DNA of 64,000 nucleotides from the NCBI RefSeq assembly GCF_001262015.1, contig NZ_CP012075.1, positions 1,054,001-1,118,000 on the forward strand, in the 5' to 3' direction. Under the pieces are notes generated by a model. It saw nothing but the letters and a program-made list of their open reading frames with translations, searched no databases and had not been told where the DNA came from. This DNA is from Prevotella fusca JCM 17724. Its GTDB lineage: Bacteria; Bacteroidota; Bacteroidia; Bacteroidales; Bacteroidaceae. Both the position numbers and the translations under genes were made by a program. This document shows, piece by piece, positions 9,601-18,535 of the stretch; position 1 is the stretch's first letter, and each line of letters starts with the position of its first letter.

Positions 9601-10668
9601 ATTGTCCACGGTAAGTGTCTGACGAACGTGAATCTGCCCCTTGCTGTTACAAGCGGTCTTTGCCTTCGCATCCTCGAAAGTAGCAACGAGTTCGTTGTCG
9701 TCAGCAAAGAGTCTGTTCTTGTATATGCTCCAACGAAGGTGCAAGTCCTTTGCATTCTTTGTCGTGAGGTTCTGCAATGTCGTGTTGAGGTCGACAGTCC
9801 CCTTGCCGTCAGCGTAGGAAGGGATTGCCTTCACGTCAGCCACGTGTACCTTTGGAGTCGCTGTGACATTCACGCTACGGAAGATACCCGGCAGACGAAA
9901 CATGTCCTGTGCCTCGAGGAAGCTACCGTCAGACGAACGATAAACCTCTACCGCCACCTCGTTCTTGCCCTTGGTTATATAAGGTGTAATATCGAATTGT
10001 GCCGTATTGCGCGAGTTCTTTGAGAAGCCCACGTAACGACCGTTGATCCACAAATAGAAGAATGAATCTACACCATCAAAGTTCAGGTAGACTTCCTTGC
10101 CGTCCCAAGTAGCAGGAACTTCAAAACTTCTTCTGAACGAACCCACCTCATTACGATACTCGTAAGTGGTGTAGTTCTTTGGCGGTTCACGCATGACACC
10201 CTTCTTCCAGTCACCCGGTTCGATGTTATACTTGAAGATAACCCACTGATTTACATAGATTGGCACACCGTACTTCAGCGTTCCATCCTTCTGAATACCA
10301 GCCATGTTCCAGCTTACAGGTACCTGCAGACGGTCCCACTTGCTGTCATCATAGCCCTTTGTGAAGAAGTCCTTTGGACGCTCATCAGGGTTCTTTGAGA
10401 AGTGGAAACTCCATTCTCCGTCGAGAGAAAGGTAGTCCTTTGCAAACTCTGGCAATACCTTTCTTGCCTCATCGACAGACGAGAAAGAAGAGAACAACGC
10501 ACGAGCAGGCAGCTTGTTGTAGCCCAATGCGCCCGGCGACTGCCATTCATTACCAGTTGGTGCTGTAGCCTGACCAAAGAGGTAGCCTCCTGCAGGATAG
10601 TCATCAGCCTGCATTGGCGCAGCTGTTAATGACGATAATAATAAACCGAATAGTAATTGTTTATACAT
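6637..10668 (-). CDS. Secreted GH2 beta-galactosidase with C-terminal F5/8-type C domain
   Basis: This large glycoside hydrolase of about 1340 aa would remove terminal beta-galactosides in the periplasm or outside the cell. The start at 10668 gives the signal peptide MYKQLLFGLLLSSLTAAPMQA; an ATG nine codons upstream (10689) is also possible. Domains in order: GH2 sugar-binding jelly roll (LDGEWSFHFSKNPDERP), Ig-like domain, TIM barrel (LKGVNRHDTNPLTGK, HVRTSHYPNDP), a Bgal small-chain region, and a discoidin-like F5/8 C domain over about the last 140 residues (GDASHLTDGNPSSYWHT). The acid/base Glu lies in LGNEAGPGHN (about residue 532) and the nucleophile Glu in HISEYAHSMGN (about 595), so it should be active. 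It is convergent with the first susCD pair. Some GH2 relatives are beta-glucuronidases, but length and motifs favour LacZ type. Confidence 0.93.
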   Translation of the reverse strand: MYKQLLFGLLLSSLTAAPMQADDYPAGGYLFGQATAPTGNEWQSPGALGYNKLPARALFSSFSSVDEARKVLPEFAKDYLSLDGEWSFHFSKNPDERPKDFFTKGYDDSKWDRLQVPVSWNMAGIQKDGTLKYGVPIYVNQWVIFKYNIEPGDWKKGVMREPPKNYTTYEYRNEVGSFRRSFEVPATWDGKEVYLNFDGVDSFFYLWINGRYVGFSKNSRNTAQFDITPYITKGKNEVAVEVYRSSDGSFLEAQDMFRLPGIFRSVNVTATPKVHVADVKAIPSYADGKGTVDLNTTLQNLTTKNAKDLHLRWSIYKNRLFADDNELVATFEDAKAKTACNSKGQIHVRQTLTVDNAAAWTAEEPNVYVVVGELMQGKKVVETISFQTGFRTVEIKDTPASQDEFGLAGRYYYINGKPVKLKGVNRHDTNPLTGKVISREQMEREIMLMKRANINHVRTSHYPNDPYFYYLCNKYGIYLESEANIESHEYFYGKASLSHVPEFQAAHVDRVMTMTRQLVNQPSVVIWSLGNEAGPGHNFVVAYDSLKAYDASRPVQYERNNDIVDMGSNQYPSIAWTRDAVKGKMGLKYPFHISEYAHSMGNAVGNLVDYWEAMESTNFFMGGAIWDWIDQSMYNYTKDGKRYLAYGGDFGDTPNDGQFVMNGVIFGDEAPKPQYYEVKKVYQYIGTSWKDAKTATLDVFNKNYYSDDLSDYAMSYVLTADGVRVKQGSLELGSVPARSHKSITIAGLNESLDPNKEYLLHVTYRLKRDMPWAKAGYVQAEEQLPVQAAAARPAIAAAGKVTMSAVKDNKIVFSGKTFTTTFDLAKGTIYNLQYDGKTVIADGCGPELNAFRAWVNNDNWAYEAWYANGLNNLQHKCTNYTTHANADGSVSVVFNVESQAPHAYRLEGGNANWKKLIEYKEKPFGKDDFRFNTQVVYTIFPDGSIESESAITSNKPNLTLAKLGYTVRVPKNLNLLTYYGRGMVDNYPDRKTGQMIGIYEQQEVEDEFVAFPKPQDTGNHQDTRWLSLTGNDGNDALYGAIFVAKDKMSFSALPWSDNTIAMANHPHELPQSEYTHLHLDMAITGLGGNSCGQGGPLMLDRVMATPHTFGYMIRPMSSAKTNDLVSNANVSLGGATPLTIVRDAEGNVTINANGAESDIFYTTNDSKKPMKYTGAVSLRNGGTITAWTKENAWLKASQTFSRIESIPLSVVFASSQESGEGDASHLTDGNPSSYWHTMYSVTVANHPHWVDFDCGGMKTIKGFTYLPRQDSNNGNIKKYSIQVSNDGKTWGKAVAEGEFENNRKEKAILLTTPVKARFVRLTALSEQNGQDFATGAEFKVLEK

Positions 10669-10788
10669 AATAGAATAGGTGTTAGACATTGTCAAATGTG
10701 TCTCCGGCCTCCCTTCTCAAGGACTCTCCAAAGACGGCTATGAGACTGTAACTCAGCATGCAAGCCTCACTTCATTTTTCAACGCAGG

Positions 10789-10819
10789 CAAAGTTAATAA
10801 AAAAAAACAAATAAGCAAT
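10789..10819 (-). promoter_or_regulatory. Probable promoter of the GH2 beta-galactosidase
   Basis: Reading leftward, the -7 box TAACTTTG is at 10789-10796. A weak -33 ATTG (10816-10819) sits 19 bp upstream. The leader would be about 110 nt. Confidence 0.55.
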
Positions 10820-10867
10820 AGGAAAGGGAGGATATTGCGTAAATAATACACTATTATCGGATAAGCT

Positions 10868-10899
10868 GGCAAGTGAACGAGTTGGCAAGTGAACGGGTT
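10868..10899. repeat. Tandem 16-bp repeat, GGCAAGTGAACGRGTT
   Basis: Two adjacent 16-bp units, GGCAAGTGAACGAGTT and GGCAAGTGAACGGGTT, differ at one base, and a degenerate third copy (ACAAGTGAACAAGG) follows. Read on the other strand, similar ACTTGTCAACYCGTAAA units occur at 28590-28650 and 62935-62975. Confidence 0.7.
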
Positions 10900-11215
10900 G
10901 ACGAGCAGACAAGTGAACAAGGTGCTTGGGAGGAAAGGGTAACAGGAGGGCGGAATGGCAGAATAACATATTTCTCTTCTCTTTTATCGTTTTCCCTTTT
11001 ACCTTTCCCTACCAAGCACCCAGCTCTCTTTTCACACCTTTATTTCTTATAAGACAATAGAATTCCATCAAGACCTAAAGCCCGTGGATGGCACAGAGGC
11101 TACGTAACTCTTAATGCAATGTCCGGAACTCTGAAGTAATCAAATTATTTGACAATATCGCAAGGGCTAAAATGCAGATTATGGACTCTGATTTTATATC
11201 AATCATCAATAGCGT

Positions 11216-11304
11216 CGTTATTAACGCCTAATTGCATTGCAACTAACGCCCTTTTGACGTCTAACTAACGCCCTTTTGCAATGCAATTAAGCACCTTTTC
11301 TTGC
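11216..11304 (+). repeat. CAATTAACGCCCTTTTG array (11.2 kb cluster)
   Basis: The order is TTAACGCCTAATTG, pentamer cattg, CAACTAACGCCCTTTTG, acgtc, TAACTAACGCCCTTTTG, caatg, CAATTAAGCACC. The cluster ends in TTTTCTTGCA, the same terminal block seen in the long elements. It lies between convergent or independent units, outside any gene. Confidence 0.85.
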
Positions 11305-11540
11305 AGCACCCTGTAACAGATTGATATGCTGATGGTTATGGGGACGGATAAAACCCACTGTTTTTGATGGAATTTCAGGACTGAAATGAATAGAAACGGC
11401 AAGCAGTCTGAGGACTGTTTTGGTAAAAAATTTTGCGTAAAACGGAGGAGAAAGGAAGAAGGGGATGTGCGGAAAACACGCAGTGGGAGGATGAGCCTGC
11501 CCCTCCACAGGTGCATTAGCCCCCGATGTGCATTATTTAA

Positions 11541-11584
11541 AAAGACCATTTCTTCACTCGAAAACGAGTGTTGAAATGGTCTTT
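11541..11584 (-). terminator. Terminator of the Ig-like lipoprotein gene
   Basis: The arms AAAGACCATTTC/GAAATGGTCTTT and CACTCG/CGAGTG surround an AAAA loop. On the leftward strand it is followed by a T-rich tail. Confidence 0.85.
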
Positions 11585-11675
11585 CGTTTGTATCTAAGGA
11601 GAGATTCTATTTTTACTTACAGACAAGAAGCTGTCAAGTCATTAGTTGACACGCCCTTTTTCTGTAGTAATTTCT

Positions 11676-12239
11676 TTATTTTACAGTTACGGTTATTGTA
11701 CCTGCCAGTTTGTTCTTGTCAAGCACGTTGACAGTTGTTGTTCCGGCCTTCACCCCCTTGATGATAACATTGGACTTCTTAACGGAAGCAGTTGCTATCT
11801 TCTTGTCCATTACGCTAACCATATATGGAGCATTCCCATTTTTGACAGTTACAACTCCCTCCTTGCCAACAGCAATCTCTAAGCTCGACTTGTCAAAGGT
11901 AAGCGGGGTAGCCACATTGACAGAGATGGTGCCGAAGAGCTTATTCTTGTCAGTAACGGTGATAGATGTACTGCCTTCTTTGACACCTGTAACAGTTATG
12001 ATATTCTTGTCAACTTTTGCGGTAGCAATCTTCTCGTCAGTAGACTTAACCGTGAAAGGCTGTGCTCCGTTACCAATCTTAACTTTTGCAGTGGCTTTGG
12101 GAGCTACATTGACTTTAGTAGTACTGAACTTCAGTCCAGTGTTTTTGTCATCATTGTCATCACCGCAAGATGCGAAGGTTACCGTACCAAGGCAGAGGGC
12201 TGCCATTACCATTGTTTTGAAAATACTTTTCATTTCCAT
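11676..12239 (-). CDS. Putative lipoprotein with two Big2-like Ig repeats
   Basis: This 187-aa protein is probably anchored in the outer membrane or periplasm. The N-terminus MEMKSIFKTM...FASC has a lipobox with Cys 25, followed by a short Gly/Asp-rich linker. The remainder is two copies of an Ig-like module of about 75 residues. Both carry the same landmarks: DEKIATAKVDKNIITVTGVK and DKKIATASVKKSNVIIKGVK, then DKNKLFGTISVNV and DKNKLAGTITVTV. This resembles bacterial Ig-like (Big2) folds used as stalks or adhesive modules. The function is unknown. It is monocistronic, with a strong terminator at 11541-11584. Confidence 0.75.
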   Translation of the reverse strand: MEMKSIFKTMVMAALCLGTVTFASCGDDNDDKNTGLKFSTTKVNVAPKATAKVKIGNGAQPFTVKSTDEKIATAKVDKNIITVTGVKEGSTSITVTDKNKLFGTISVNVATPLTFDKSSLEIAVGKEGVVTVKNGNAPYMVSVMDKKIATASVKKSNVIIKGVKAGTTTVNVLDKNKLAGTITVTVK

Positions 12240-12671
12240 TGTTTAATTTATTTTATTAGGTTGAAAATAATCTTTCTGTAAATTGTTTTCGCCTATATAA
12301 AAACAGTTTTCCAAATATCTTGCCTCGTGTAAAAGCAAATTTTTATTAAAGAATGAGTGCTTTATGAAAACTGCCACAAAGCGGGACAGGATGTACTTCA
12401 GTATCATTTGCTGTCCGTTTTGTTCCTCTGCCTTTCCTTCCCCCGTCTTTATCCACATTAATCTCAAATCATAACAGCCTGCTTGAAATTCTCTATTTTA
12501 TCTATTATCTCCGTCTTCAGACAGGGTTTTACGGTATAAAAAAACATAAAAATACAAAACATAACGCTACCAAGTTTGGTTATTCACATAATTATATGTA
12601 CCTTTGCACGCCGTATCGAATTTGGATAACGGGAAAATGCTATGTTTTAAGGAGGAAATAGTACACAATTC
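12240..12671. other. Divergent intergenic region between the lipoprotein gene and rpoD
   Basis: It holds the rpoD promoter at 12575-12606. No clear -7 box was found for the leftward lipoprotein gene, and no gene is evident. Confidence 0.6.
12575..12606 (+). promoter_or_regulatory. rpoD promoter
   Basis: TTTG (12575-12578), a 20-bp spacer and TACCTTTG (12599-12606) match the Bacteroidota consensus exactly. The predicted start is near 12613, with a leader of about 60 nt. Confidence 0.85.
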
Positions 12672-13544
12672 ATGAGACAACTTAAGATTTCAAAAAGTAT
12701 CACCAACCGATCAAGTGAGGCACTGGATAAGTATCTTGTTGAGATCGGTCGTGAACCGATGATTACCGTTGACGAAGAGATTGAGCTGGCGCAGGAAATC
12801 CACAAGGGCGGTCGCAAGGGCGAGCGTGCCAAGGAGAAACTGATTAAGGCTAACCTCCGTTTCGTCGTTTCTGTGGCTAAACAGTATCAGCACCAAGGAC
12901 TCTCTCTCACCGACCTTATCGACGAGGGAAACATCGGACTGGTGAAGGCTGCCGAGAAATTCGATGAGACCCGTGGTTTTAAGTTCATCTCATACGCTGT
13001 CTGGTGGATTCGCCAGAGTATTCTGCAGGCTATCGCTGAGCAGAGTCGCATCGTGCGCCTTCCATTGAACCAGGTGGGAGCCATCTCTAAGATTAATCAG
13101 GTGACGAATGAGTTTGTGCAGCAGCACAACCGTCGCCCGTCTATCCACGAGCTGGCAGAGCTGACCGGCATTGACGAGGCACGTATCCGCCAGAGTCAGA
13201 GCGCAGACAATCATCACATGAGTATCGACGCACCGTTCAGTGATGACGACGACAACTCAATGAGCGACATGCTGTCATCGGGTGATGATTCACGTACCGA
13301 CCGTGGCGTAGACTTCGAGTCCATGTCTGACGACCTCCGTGCTGTTCTTCAGAACACACTGAAGGACCGTGAGATAAAGATTGTCACTGAGTGTTTCGGC
13401 ATCGGATGTCAGGAGAAGGGTCTGGAGGAGATCGGAACAGAGATGGGTCTTACCCGTGAGCGTGTCCGCCAGATTCGTGAGAAGGCTATCGAGAAGATTC
13501 GCGAGAGCGGCAATGCACGTGTGCTGATGAAGTACTTAGGCTAA
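12672..13544 (+). CDS. Primary RNA polymerase sigma factor RpoD/SigA
   Basis: This 290-aa protein directs RNA polymerase to housekeeping promoters. As in other Bacteroidota primary sigma factors it lacks the long region 1.1. Region 1.2 begins at [20 protein letters not shown]. Regions 2.1-2.4 run from [17 protein letters not shown] through [17 protein letters not shown] and the promoter-melting segment [18 protein letters not shown]. Region 3 ([17 protein letters not shown]) follows, and region 4.2 carries the helix-turn-helix ([20 protein letters not shown]). All core residues look intact. The promoter is at 12575-12606 and the terminator at 13572-13602, so it is transcribed alone. Confidence 0.97.
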   Translation: MRQLKISKSITNRSSEALDKYLVEIGREPMITVDEEIELAQEIHKGGRKGERAKEKLIKANLRFVVSVAKQYQHQGLSLTDLIDEGNIGLVKAAEKFDETRGFKFISYAVWWIRQSILQAIAEQSRIVRLPLNQVGAISKINQVTNEFVQQHNRRPSIHELAELTGIDEARIRQSQSADNHHMSIDAPFSDDDDNSMSDMLSSGDDSRTDRGVDFESMSDDLRAVLQNTLKDREIKIVTECFGIGCQEKGLEEIGTEMGLTRERVRQIREKAIEKIRESGNARVLMKYLG

Positions 13545-13571
13545 AACAAACAATATAATATAATCCTTCCG

Positions 13572-13602
13572 AAAGTCCTGCAATGTTGATTGCAGGGCTT
13601 TT
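13572..13602 (+). terminator. rpoD terminator
   Basis: The perfect stem CCTGCAAT/ATTGCAGG surrounds a GTTG loop (13577-13596), with flanking AAAG/CTTTT pairing, then GCTTTTGCTTTT. Confidence 0.85.
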
Positions 13603-13713
13603 GCTTTTGAGCCAAATCTGCCATTAGAAAAATCCAACTTCATTTTATCTGAGATACTGCCGAATGTGTGTAGATAGACAATAAAACAAAAGCCTCTACG
13701 TTATATAAAAGTT

Positions 13714-16101
13714 ATGAAGCGTAAGGATATTCAGAAATACATATTATTACTTTTGTTCATGGTGACAGCGCAGCTGGCATTGGCACAATCATTCATGCTG
13801 CAAGGCAAGGTTTCCGACAAGGATGGCAACCCGATTGAACTGGCATCTGTCATGGTTGTGTCGCAGGGAAAGCTGTCGATGACCAACCTCAAGGGCGAAT
13901 TCAATATGCAGCTGCAGAGCGAAGACTCCGTAAAGGTGCGCTTCTCTATGATTGGCTATAGGACCAAGACAAGGGTACTGGTGCGTCCAAAGGGTAAGCA
14001 GACGCTGCTCATCCAGCTTGCTGACGACAACGAATTACAGGAAGTTGTTGTAGAAGGAAAAAACAAACAGCACGGTACAACAGAAGAATTGGATATTCAA
14101 AAGACTAAACAAGGACCATCGACTTCGGGCAATGCCGTGGAAGAGATGGTGCAGACACAGGCTGGTGTTTCAACCCACTCGGAGCTGTCTTCACAATATA
14201 ACGTCCGTGGTGGTACGTTTGACGAGAACTCTGTATATATCAACAACATAGAAGTGTTCCGCCCCTTCCTTGTGCGCAGCGGACAACAGGAGGGTCTCTC
14301 CATCATCAATCCCGATATGGTAGAGAGCATCGGCTTCTCAACAGGTGGCTTTGAAGCGAAATATGGTGACAAGATGAGTTCTGCCTTGGACATCACCTAT
14401 AAGCGTCCTAAGAAGACTGAAGCCTCCGTTTCAGCCTCACTCTTAGGTGCCAGTGCCTACCTCGGACTGGCTACGAAGCAGCTGACGTGGACCAACGGCG
14501 TGCGATATAAGACCAACCGCTACCTCCTCGGTTCACTCCAGACAAAGGGAGAATACCGTCCGTCGTTCCTTGACTATCAGACTTATCTTTCGTGGCAGCC
14601 TAACAAACGCTGGCAGGTAGACTTCATCGGTAACATCTCAGACAATCATTATAACTTCGAGCCGGAAGACCGTGAGACGAACTTCGGTACGCTGCAGAAC
14701 GTAAAGAAGTTCCGTGTCTACTTCGACGGACAGGAGAAAGACCTCTTCCGCACGTTCTTCGGCTCATTGGGCATCACCCGACATCTCAGTTCCCGCACGG
14801 ATATAAGACTGCTCGCATCGGCTTTCTCGACGAAGGAACAGGAACGATATGACATTCAGGGACAGTACTGGCTTACACAGACGGAAACATCTGAAAACCT
14901 CGGTGTGGGCACTTATATGCAGCACTCACGCGACTATCTCAATGCTAATGTAAAGAGTCTGAAGCTGATGATGCAGCACCGTGCAGGCAAACATAGGATT
15001 GAGGGTGCTGTGACCTATAAGATTGAGAACATCAAGGAGAACTCGGCAGAATATGAATACCGTGATTCTGCGGGTTATAACGTTCCTCATACAGGGCGTG
15101 ACCTGAAGATGATTTACTCGCTCCGTGCCCGCAACGAACTCAATGCGAAACGCTTTGAGACTTATCTGCAGGATACATGGAACTTCCAGACACGTGACTC
15201 TGTCCCTACCCTCTTCACACTGAATTACGGCGTGCGCTTCGCACATTGGGACTTCAACGGCGAGAGCCTGTTCTCTCCACGTGCATCGCTCACCATCACA
15301 CCGGGCAGAAACCGTAACCTCAGCTTCCGCATTGCAGGCGGCATCTATTACCAGGCACCTTTCTATAAGGAACTCCGTGACACGACAAAAGTCAATGGAG
15401 TCACCTACGCAACGCTCAATAAGAAGATTCGGGCACAGCAGTCTATCCACGCATTGGCAGGTATGTCCTATCGCTTTGAAATGTTAGGTCGTCCCTTCAA
15501 ATTCACTGCCGAGGCTTATTATAAAGCGCTCTCACGGCTCGTACCTTATTCAGTTGACAATGTAAAGGTAACTTACTACGGTGAGAACACGGCAACAGGT
15601 CACGCCACAGGTCTCGACTTAAAACTTTTCGGTGAGTTTGTACCGGGTGCCGATTCATGGCTGACTTTCAGCGTGATGAACACCAGCATGAAGTTGAATG
15701 GCAAGAGTATTCCACTCCCAACCGACCAGCGTTATGCTCTCAACCTTTATTTCACGGACTTCTTCCCGGGCACAACCCGCTGGCGTATGTCGCTGAAGCT
15801 GGCTTATGCGGACGGTCTGCCTTTCTCTGCCCCACATCAGGAACTGGAAAACAACACCTTCCGTGCACCAGCCTATAAGCGTGCCGACATCGGTATGAGC
15901 TACCGGCTGCTGGACAATCACGACGGTAGTCGCAACACGATTTTCAAGAACATCTGGCTTGGCATTGACTGCCTTAACCTCTTCGGTATCAACAACGTCA
16001 ATTCCTACTATTGGGTAACTGACATCGCCGGACAGCAGTATGCTGTTCCTAACTACCTTACCGGACGGCAGATTAACGGAAGGATTACGGTTGATTTTTA
16101 A
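13714..16101 (+). CDS. TonB-dependent receptor with CarboxypepD_reg-like domain (not SusC type)
   Basis: This 795-aa outer-membrane receptor imports an unknown ligand. The signal peptide (MKRKDIQKYILLLLFMVTAQLALAQ, in part) is followed by a carboxypeptidase-regulatory-like domain at about 28-110 (LQGKVSDKDGNPIELASVMV). A TonB-box-like ELQEVVVEGK then leads into a plug with QYNVRGGTFDENSVYINNIE and a beta-barrel ending in RITVDF. It is shorter than SusC proteins, lacks the SusC GYGTQKK signature and has no SusD partner. It therefore belongs to the general TonB receptor group (siderophore, haem, cobalamin or peptide). No metal-uptake genes adjoin it. Confidence 0.88.
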   Translation: MKRKDIQKYILLLLFMVTAQLALAQSFMLQGKVSDKDGNPIELASVMVVSQGKLSMTNLKGEFNMQLQSEDSVKVRFSMIGYRTKTRVLVRPKGKQTLLIQLADDNELQEVVVEGKNKQHGTTEELDIQKTKQGPSTSGNAVEEMVQTQAGVSTHSELSSQYNVRGGTFDENSVYINNIEVFRPFLVRSGQQEGLSIINPDMVESIGFSTGGFEAKYGDKMSSALDITYKRPKKTEASVSASLLGASAYLGLATKQLTWTNGVRYKTNRYLLGSLQTKGEYRPSFLDYQTYLSWQPNKRWQVDFIGNISDNHYNFEPEDRETNFGTLQNVKKFRVYFDGQEKDLFRTFFGSLGITRHLSSRTDIRLLASAFSTKEQERYDIQGQYWLTQTETSENLGVGTYMQHSRDYLNANVKSLKLMMQHRAGKHRIEGAVTYKIENIKENSAEYEYRDSAGYNVPHTGRDLKMIYSLRARNELNAKRFETYLQDTWNFQTRDSVPTLFTLNYGVRFAHWDFNGESLFSPRASLTITPGRNRNLSFRIAGGIYYQAPFYKELRDTTKVNGVTYATLNKKIRAQQSIHALAGMSYRFEMLGRPFKFTAEAYYKALSRLVPYSVDNVKVTYYGENTATGHATGLDLKLFGEFVPGADSWLTFSVMNTSMKLNGKSIPLPTDQRYALNLYFTDFFPGTTRWRMSLKLAYADGLPFSAPHQELENNTFRAPAYKRADIGMSYRLLDNHDGSRNTIFKNIWLGIDCLNLFGINNVNSYYWVTDIAGQQYAVPNYLTGRQINGRITVDF

Positions 16102-16409
16102 TTGGTCTTCTATGTTACTTTCCAAATAAATCGGATAATGTTTATTTATTTATCAATTCCGCAGCATTTCTCCTTGTAATACAATTTCATATATTGAGAT
16201 GTCTTTTGGGACTCTATACATTGACAGGATGATTCTTCAGTCCACGCCTCACAGCGATGGATGGGATATGGGGCAAGCAAGCCATTCTTCCCTCTCTGAT
16301 GCTCCGTATTTTCACTTGAAACACGAGGGCTATGGCAAATGAACCGTAGCTGGCGAAAACTGATGTAGCAGCAGAACCGTACAAGAACAGATCAATCAAT
16401 TCTTATAAG
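16102..16409. other. Gap between the TonB receptor and the first small SUKH-like gene
   Basis: I see no gene, clear promoter or repeat here. A reverse frame at 16214-16399 has no supporting features. Confidence 0.5.
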
Positions 16410-17060
16410 ATGGAAATCAACCGCATTTTAGAATCTAATGGGATATACGGTGCAAGGATATTATCATCGTGCGATTGTACAGCTGTACCTGAGCAATGGC
16501 ATCCCATACTGAGGGAAGAGGATAAAGGTTTGCGGAAGGATTTTATACTGGACTACTGGAAACCCTTTCATCACCTTCTCCCCAAGACCATTAAGATATT
16601 TGAGCAATATCTTGCTGATGCGTTTCTAATCCTACACGACGATCAGGTAAAGATGGCTTACTTGTTCCTGATAGATAACGAGCATATCATATACGTGGGC
16701 AATCCTCCTAAAACAGATAATCTGCCCACTATCCTTCCCGGACGACTGCTTGACTTCTACACACACATACATGACGGGTGGCTTGAAGGCATCAGCGGAG
16801 GATTAGGACTGCTGCCGACAGAGAACATCCGGTTTCTTGCTGAATCAGAATGGGGACTCCCTGACGAAATGTTACAGTTGGTTGATTTGTCAAGAACCTA
16901 CTATGTTTTTCATAATGGCGGGGGTGGTTTTCTTTGTATTAACATTGAAGAGGCTGAAAAGCCCAAGTCACTTGTCTGGTGGACAACCGAGCAACCGAAG
17001 CTGGACGTTGACTTCTGGAGTTTCTTAGATGCCTGGATAGAAATAGGTTTTCTGTATTAA
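16410..17060 (+). CDS. SMI1/KNR4 (SUKH)-like protein, probable immunity-type gene
   Basis: This 216-aa soluble protein has no signal peptide. The central segment MAYLFLIDNEHIIYVGNPP and the later FHNGGGGFLCINIEE, followed by WWTTEQPKLDVDFWSFLDAW, resemble the beta-strand core and C-terminal tail of SMI1/KNR4 folds. In bacteria these are mostly immunity proteins against secreted polymorphic toxins. The match is by pattern only. It is the first of four small same-strand genes (16.4-19.0 kb), each separated by about 90-255 bp. No toxin gene is visible. Confidence 0.55.
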   Translation: MEINRILESNGIYGARILSSCDCTAVPEQWHPILREEDKGLRKDFILDYWKPFHHLLPKTIKIFEQYLADAFLILHDDQVKMAYLFLIDNEHIIYVGNPPKTDNLPTILPGRLLDFYTHIHDGWLEGISGGLGLLPTENIRFLAESEWGLPDEMLQLVDLSRTYYVFHNGGGGFLCINIEEAEKPKSLVWWTTEQPKLDVDFWSFLDAWIEIGFLY

Positions 17061-17174
17061 GTTCAGTTGTTTCTGTCTCGGGAAGGGTTCTTCCTTCAAT
17101 GATGGCGGATGAAATCTGACGGAGAAGCTGTAAGATAGTACGGTCACTGCCATGAAGAATAAGATTATTTTTCC

Positions 17175-17182
17175 TATCTTTG
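17175..17182 (+). promoter_or_regulatory. Possible -7 box ahead of the second small gene
   Basis: TATCTTTG matches the -7 consensus. The -33 position holds only CATG. The start would be near 17189, about 125 nt before the ATG. Confidence 0.35.
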
Positions 17183-17313
17183 TCGGGACTATGGTCCCTG
17201 AATCGACAAGAGAAGAACAGTTGCTCGGGGAAGGGAAGGGACATGTTGATAGGAAAGAACGTCAACCATTGTAAGGAAAACAACATAATAGAAACCCTTG
17301 AAACGAGCTGATT

Positions 17314-17760
17314 ATGGCATATACACAAGAGAACTTTCAAGACTGGATATTCTTCATCCCTGACAAGATGGAGTATTTCACAGGCGAATTTGCACAGGAA
17401 AACGGCTTGACATTGGATTACAGTATCAAGTCATTGGATGAAATAGAGGGGTGGATTCTCGCTAATTTCAAGCATCATAACGACTTGATAGCAGAGAAGA
17501 AGCTGCTGGACTATATAACTATTTATATCGGTGAAACCTTCAGAAAACACATCGGTGGCAAATGGTATATTGACTTAGAGAACAAGAAGAACGCCTATTA
17601 CTCGATGCCTGTCCTCACTGACCCAGCTTATATCGGGGAACGATACGTAGCTTCAATGACCTATGCCACAGCCTGTATCAGCAGACAAAAAGGCAATTAC
17701 ATCAGTACTATTCTGTTAAATTGTATGGAAGACATGGGAATTGTTCCGAAAGACAGATAA
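17314..17760 (+). CDS. Hypothetical 148-aa cytoplasmic protein in an immunity-like cluster
   Basis: I do not recognise the family. The protein is soluble, acidic and mixed alpha/beta, with no signal or membrane segment. Visible landmarks are the N-terminal WIFFIPDKMEYFTGEF, a central KLLDYITIYIGETFRKHIGG followed by KWYIDLENKKNAYY, and a C-terminal helix with ISTILLNCMEDMG. Size, composition and position between SUKH-like genes suggest an immunity-type protein, which is inference from context. Confidence 0.6.
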   Translation: MAYTQENFQDWIFFIPDKMEYFTGEFAQENGLTLDYSIKSLDEIEGWILANFKHHNDLIAEKKLLDYITIYIGETFRKHIGGKWYIDLENKKNAYYSMPVLTDPAYIGERYVASMTYATACISRQKGNYISTILLNCMEDMGIVPKDR

Positions 17761-17852
17761 CCTTTTAGAAGCCGTTTTGCTTATCCCTTCTCGTCATAGA
17801 AGTTCCGGCTTACTGCTACCAAGCTGACAAAAGCAAACTAAACAGCATTTTT

Positions 17853-18422
17853 ATGGAAGATTTACTTAACGGAATCAGCACAGAGTTCCTTCATCGTATG
17901 CCTTTTGGAGAGCTCTTCAAAGATTGGAACATCTCAAAAGCGGGTGCAGAGGAAAGGTTAGAATACCTGATGTATGCAGCCTATTGCGCTTATTTCGACA
18001 AGAAGGACGCTACTGCAAAACAGTTTCTGAGCATCCTGACAAAAGAAGAATTTGAGGGAAACTATGATAAATGGACTTGGACAGAAGGGGCTATCCTTCT
18101 GCAAATTCATCTGGATAATTATGCAAACCATCGGTTAAAAGAGAAGCTAAAAACTACCTTGGACTATGCAGAAAGTGAGGCTGTAAGGAAAATATGCAGA
18201 AAAGCATTCCAAAGAAGGGCTAAGGGTTTCCTGCTAAACAAGAGGGAATTCCCTTTCCAGGAGGAAGATAAGAGAGTGGATTTTCTTAAAGTCATCCCAT
18301 ATTTTAGCGAACTTATATTCATAAGAACATTCAATGAAAGTGACCTCACCGATGAGCAACTGTCATTAAAGATGTCATTGATAGAGGATAAGATAACGCA
18401 GGTTATTTCTTCTTATAAGTAA
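17853..18422 (+). CDS. Hypothetical 189-aa helical protein in an immunity-like cluster
   Basis: The family is not recognised. The sequence is almost entirely helical and charged (EERLEYLMYAAYCAYFDKKD, LKEKLKTTLDYAESEAVRKI), with a repeat-like character that could be a TPR/HEAT-type helical stack. There is no signal peptide or membrane segment. It starts 92 bp after the previous gene, and base composition is more AT-rich than the rpoD region. Immunity or toxin-associated function is inferred only from its neighbours. Confidence 0.6.
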   Translation: MEDLLNGISTEFLHRMPFGELFKDWNISKAGAEERLEYLMYAAYCAYFDKKDATAKQFLSILTKEEFEGNYDKWTWTEGAILLQIHLDNYANHRLKEKLKTTLDYAESEAVRKICRKAFQRRAKGFLLNKREFPFQEEDKRVDFLKVIPYFSELIFIRTFNESDLTDEQLSLKMSLIEDKITQVISSYK

Positions 18423-18535
18423 GCGTTTCGCCACAAAAACAATGGTGAAGCCGCACGATTCATAAAGCAGGAACAAGGCTGTTGCGGTTCGGAAAAAGGA
18501 CAACAAGAGGCTATCATCTACTTAAAACAGGCAAT

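Larger units (their letters stand above)
10669..11675. other. Gene-free region with two repeat families and a terminator
   Basis: It contains the beta-galactosidase promoter, a 16-bp tandem repeat (10868-10899), an A/G-rich stretch, a CAATTAACGCCC array (11216-11304) and the terminator at 11541-11584. The open frames crossing 11265-11731 lie over the repeat and terminator and are not convincing genes. Confidence 0.6.

Noticed and set aside
9301..10023. 240-aa frame antisense to the beta-galactosidase
   Set aside because: It lies wholly within the catalytic and Ig-like region of an intact GH2 gene.
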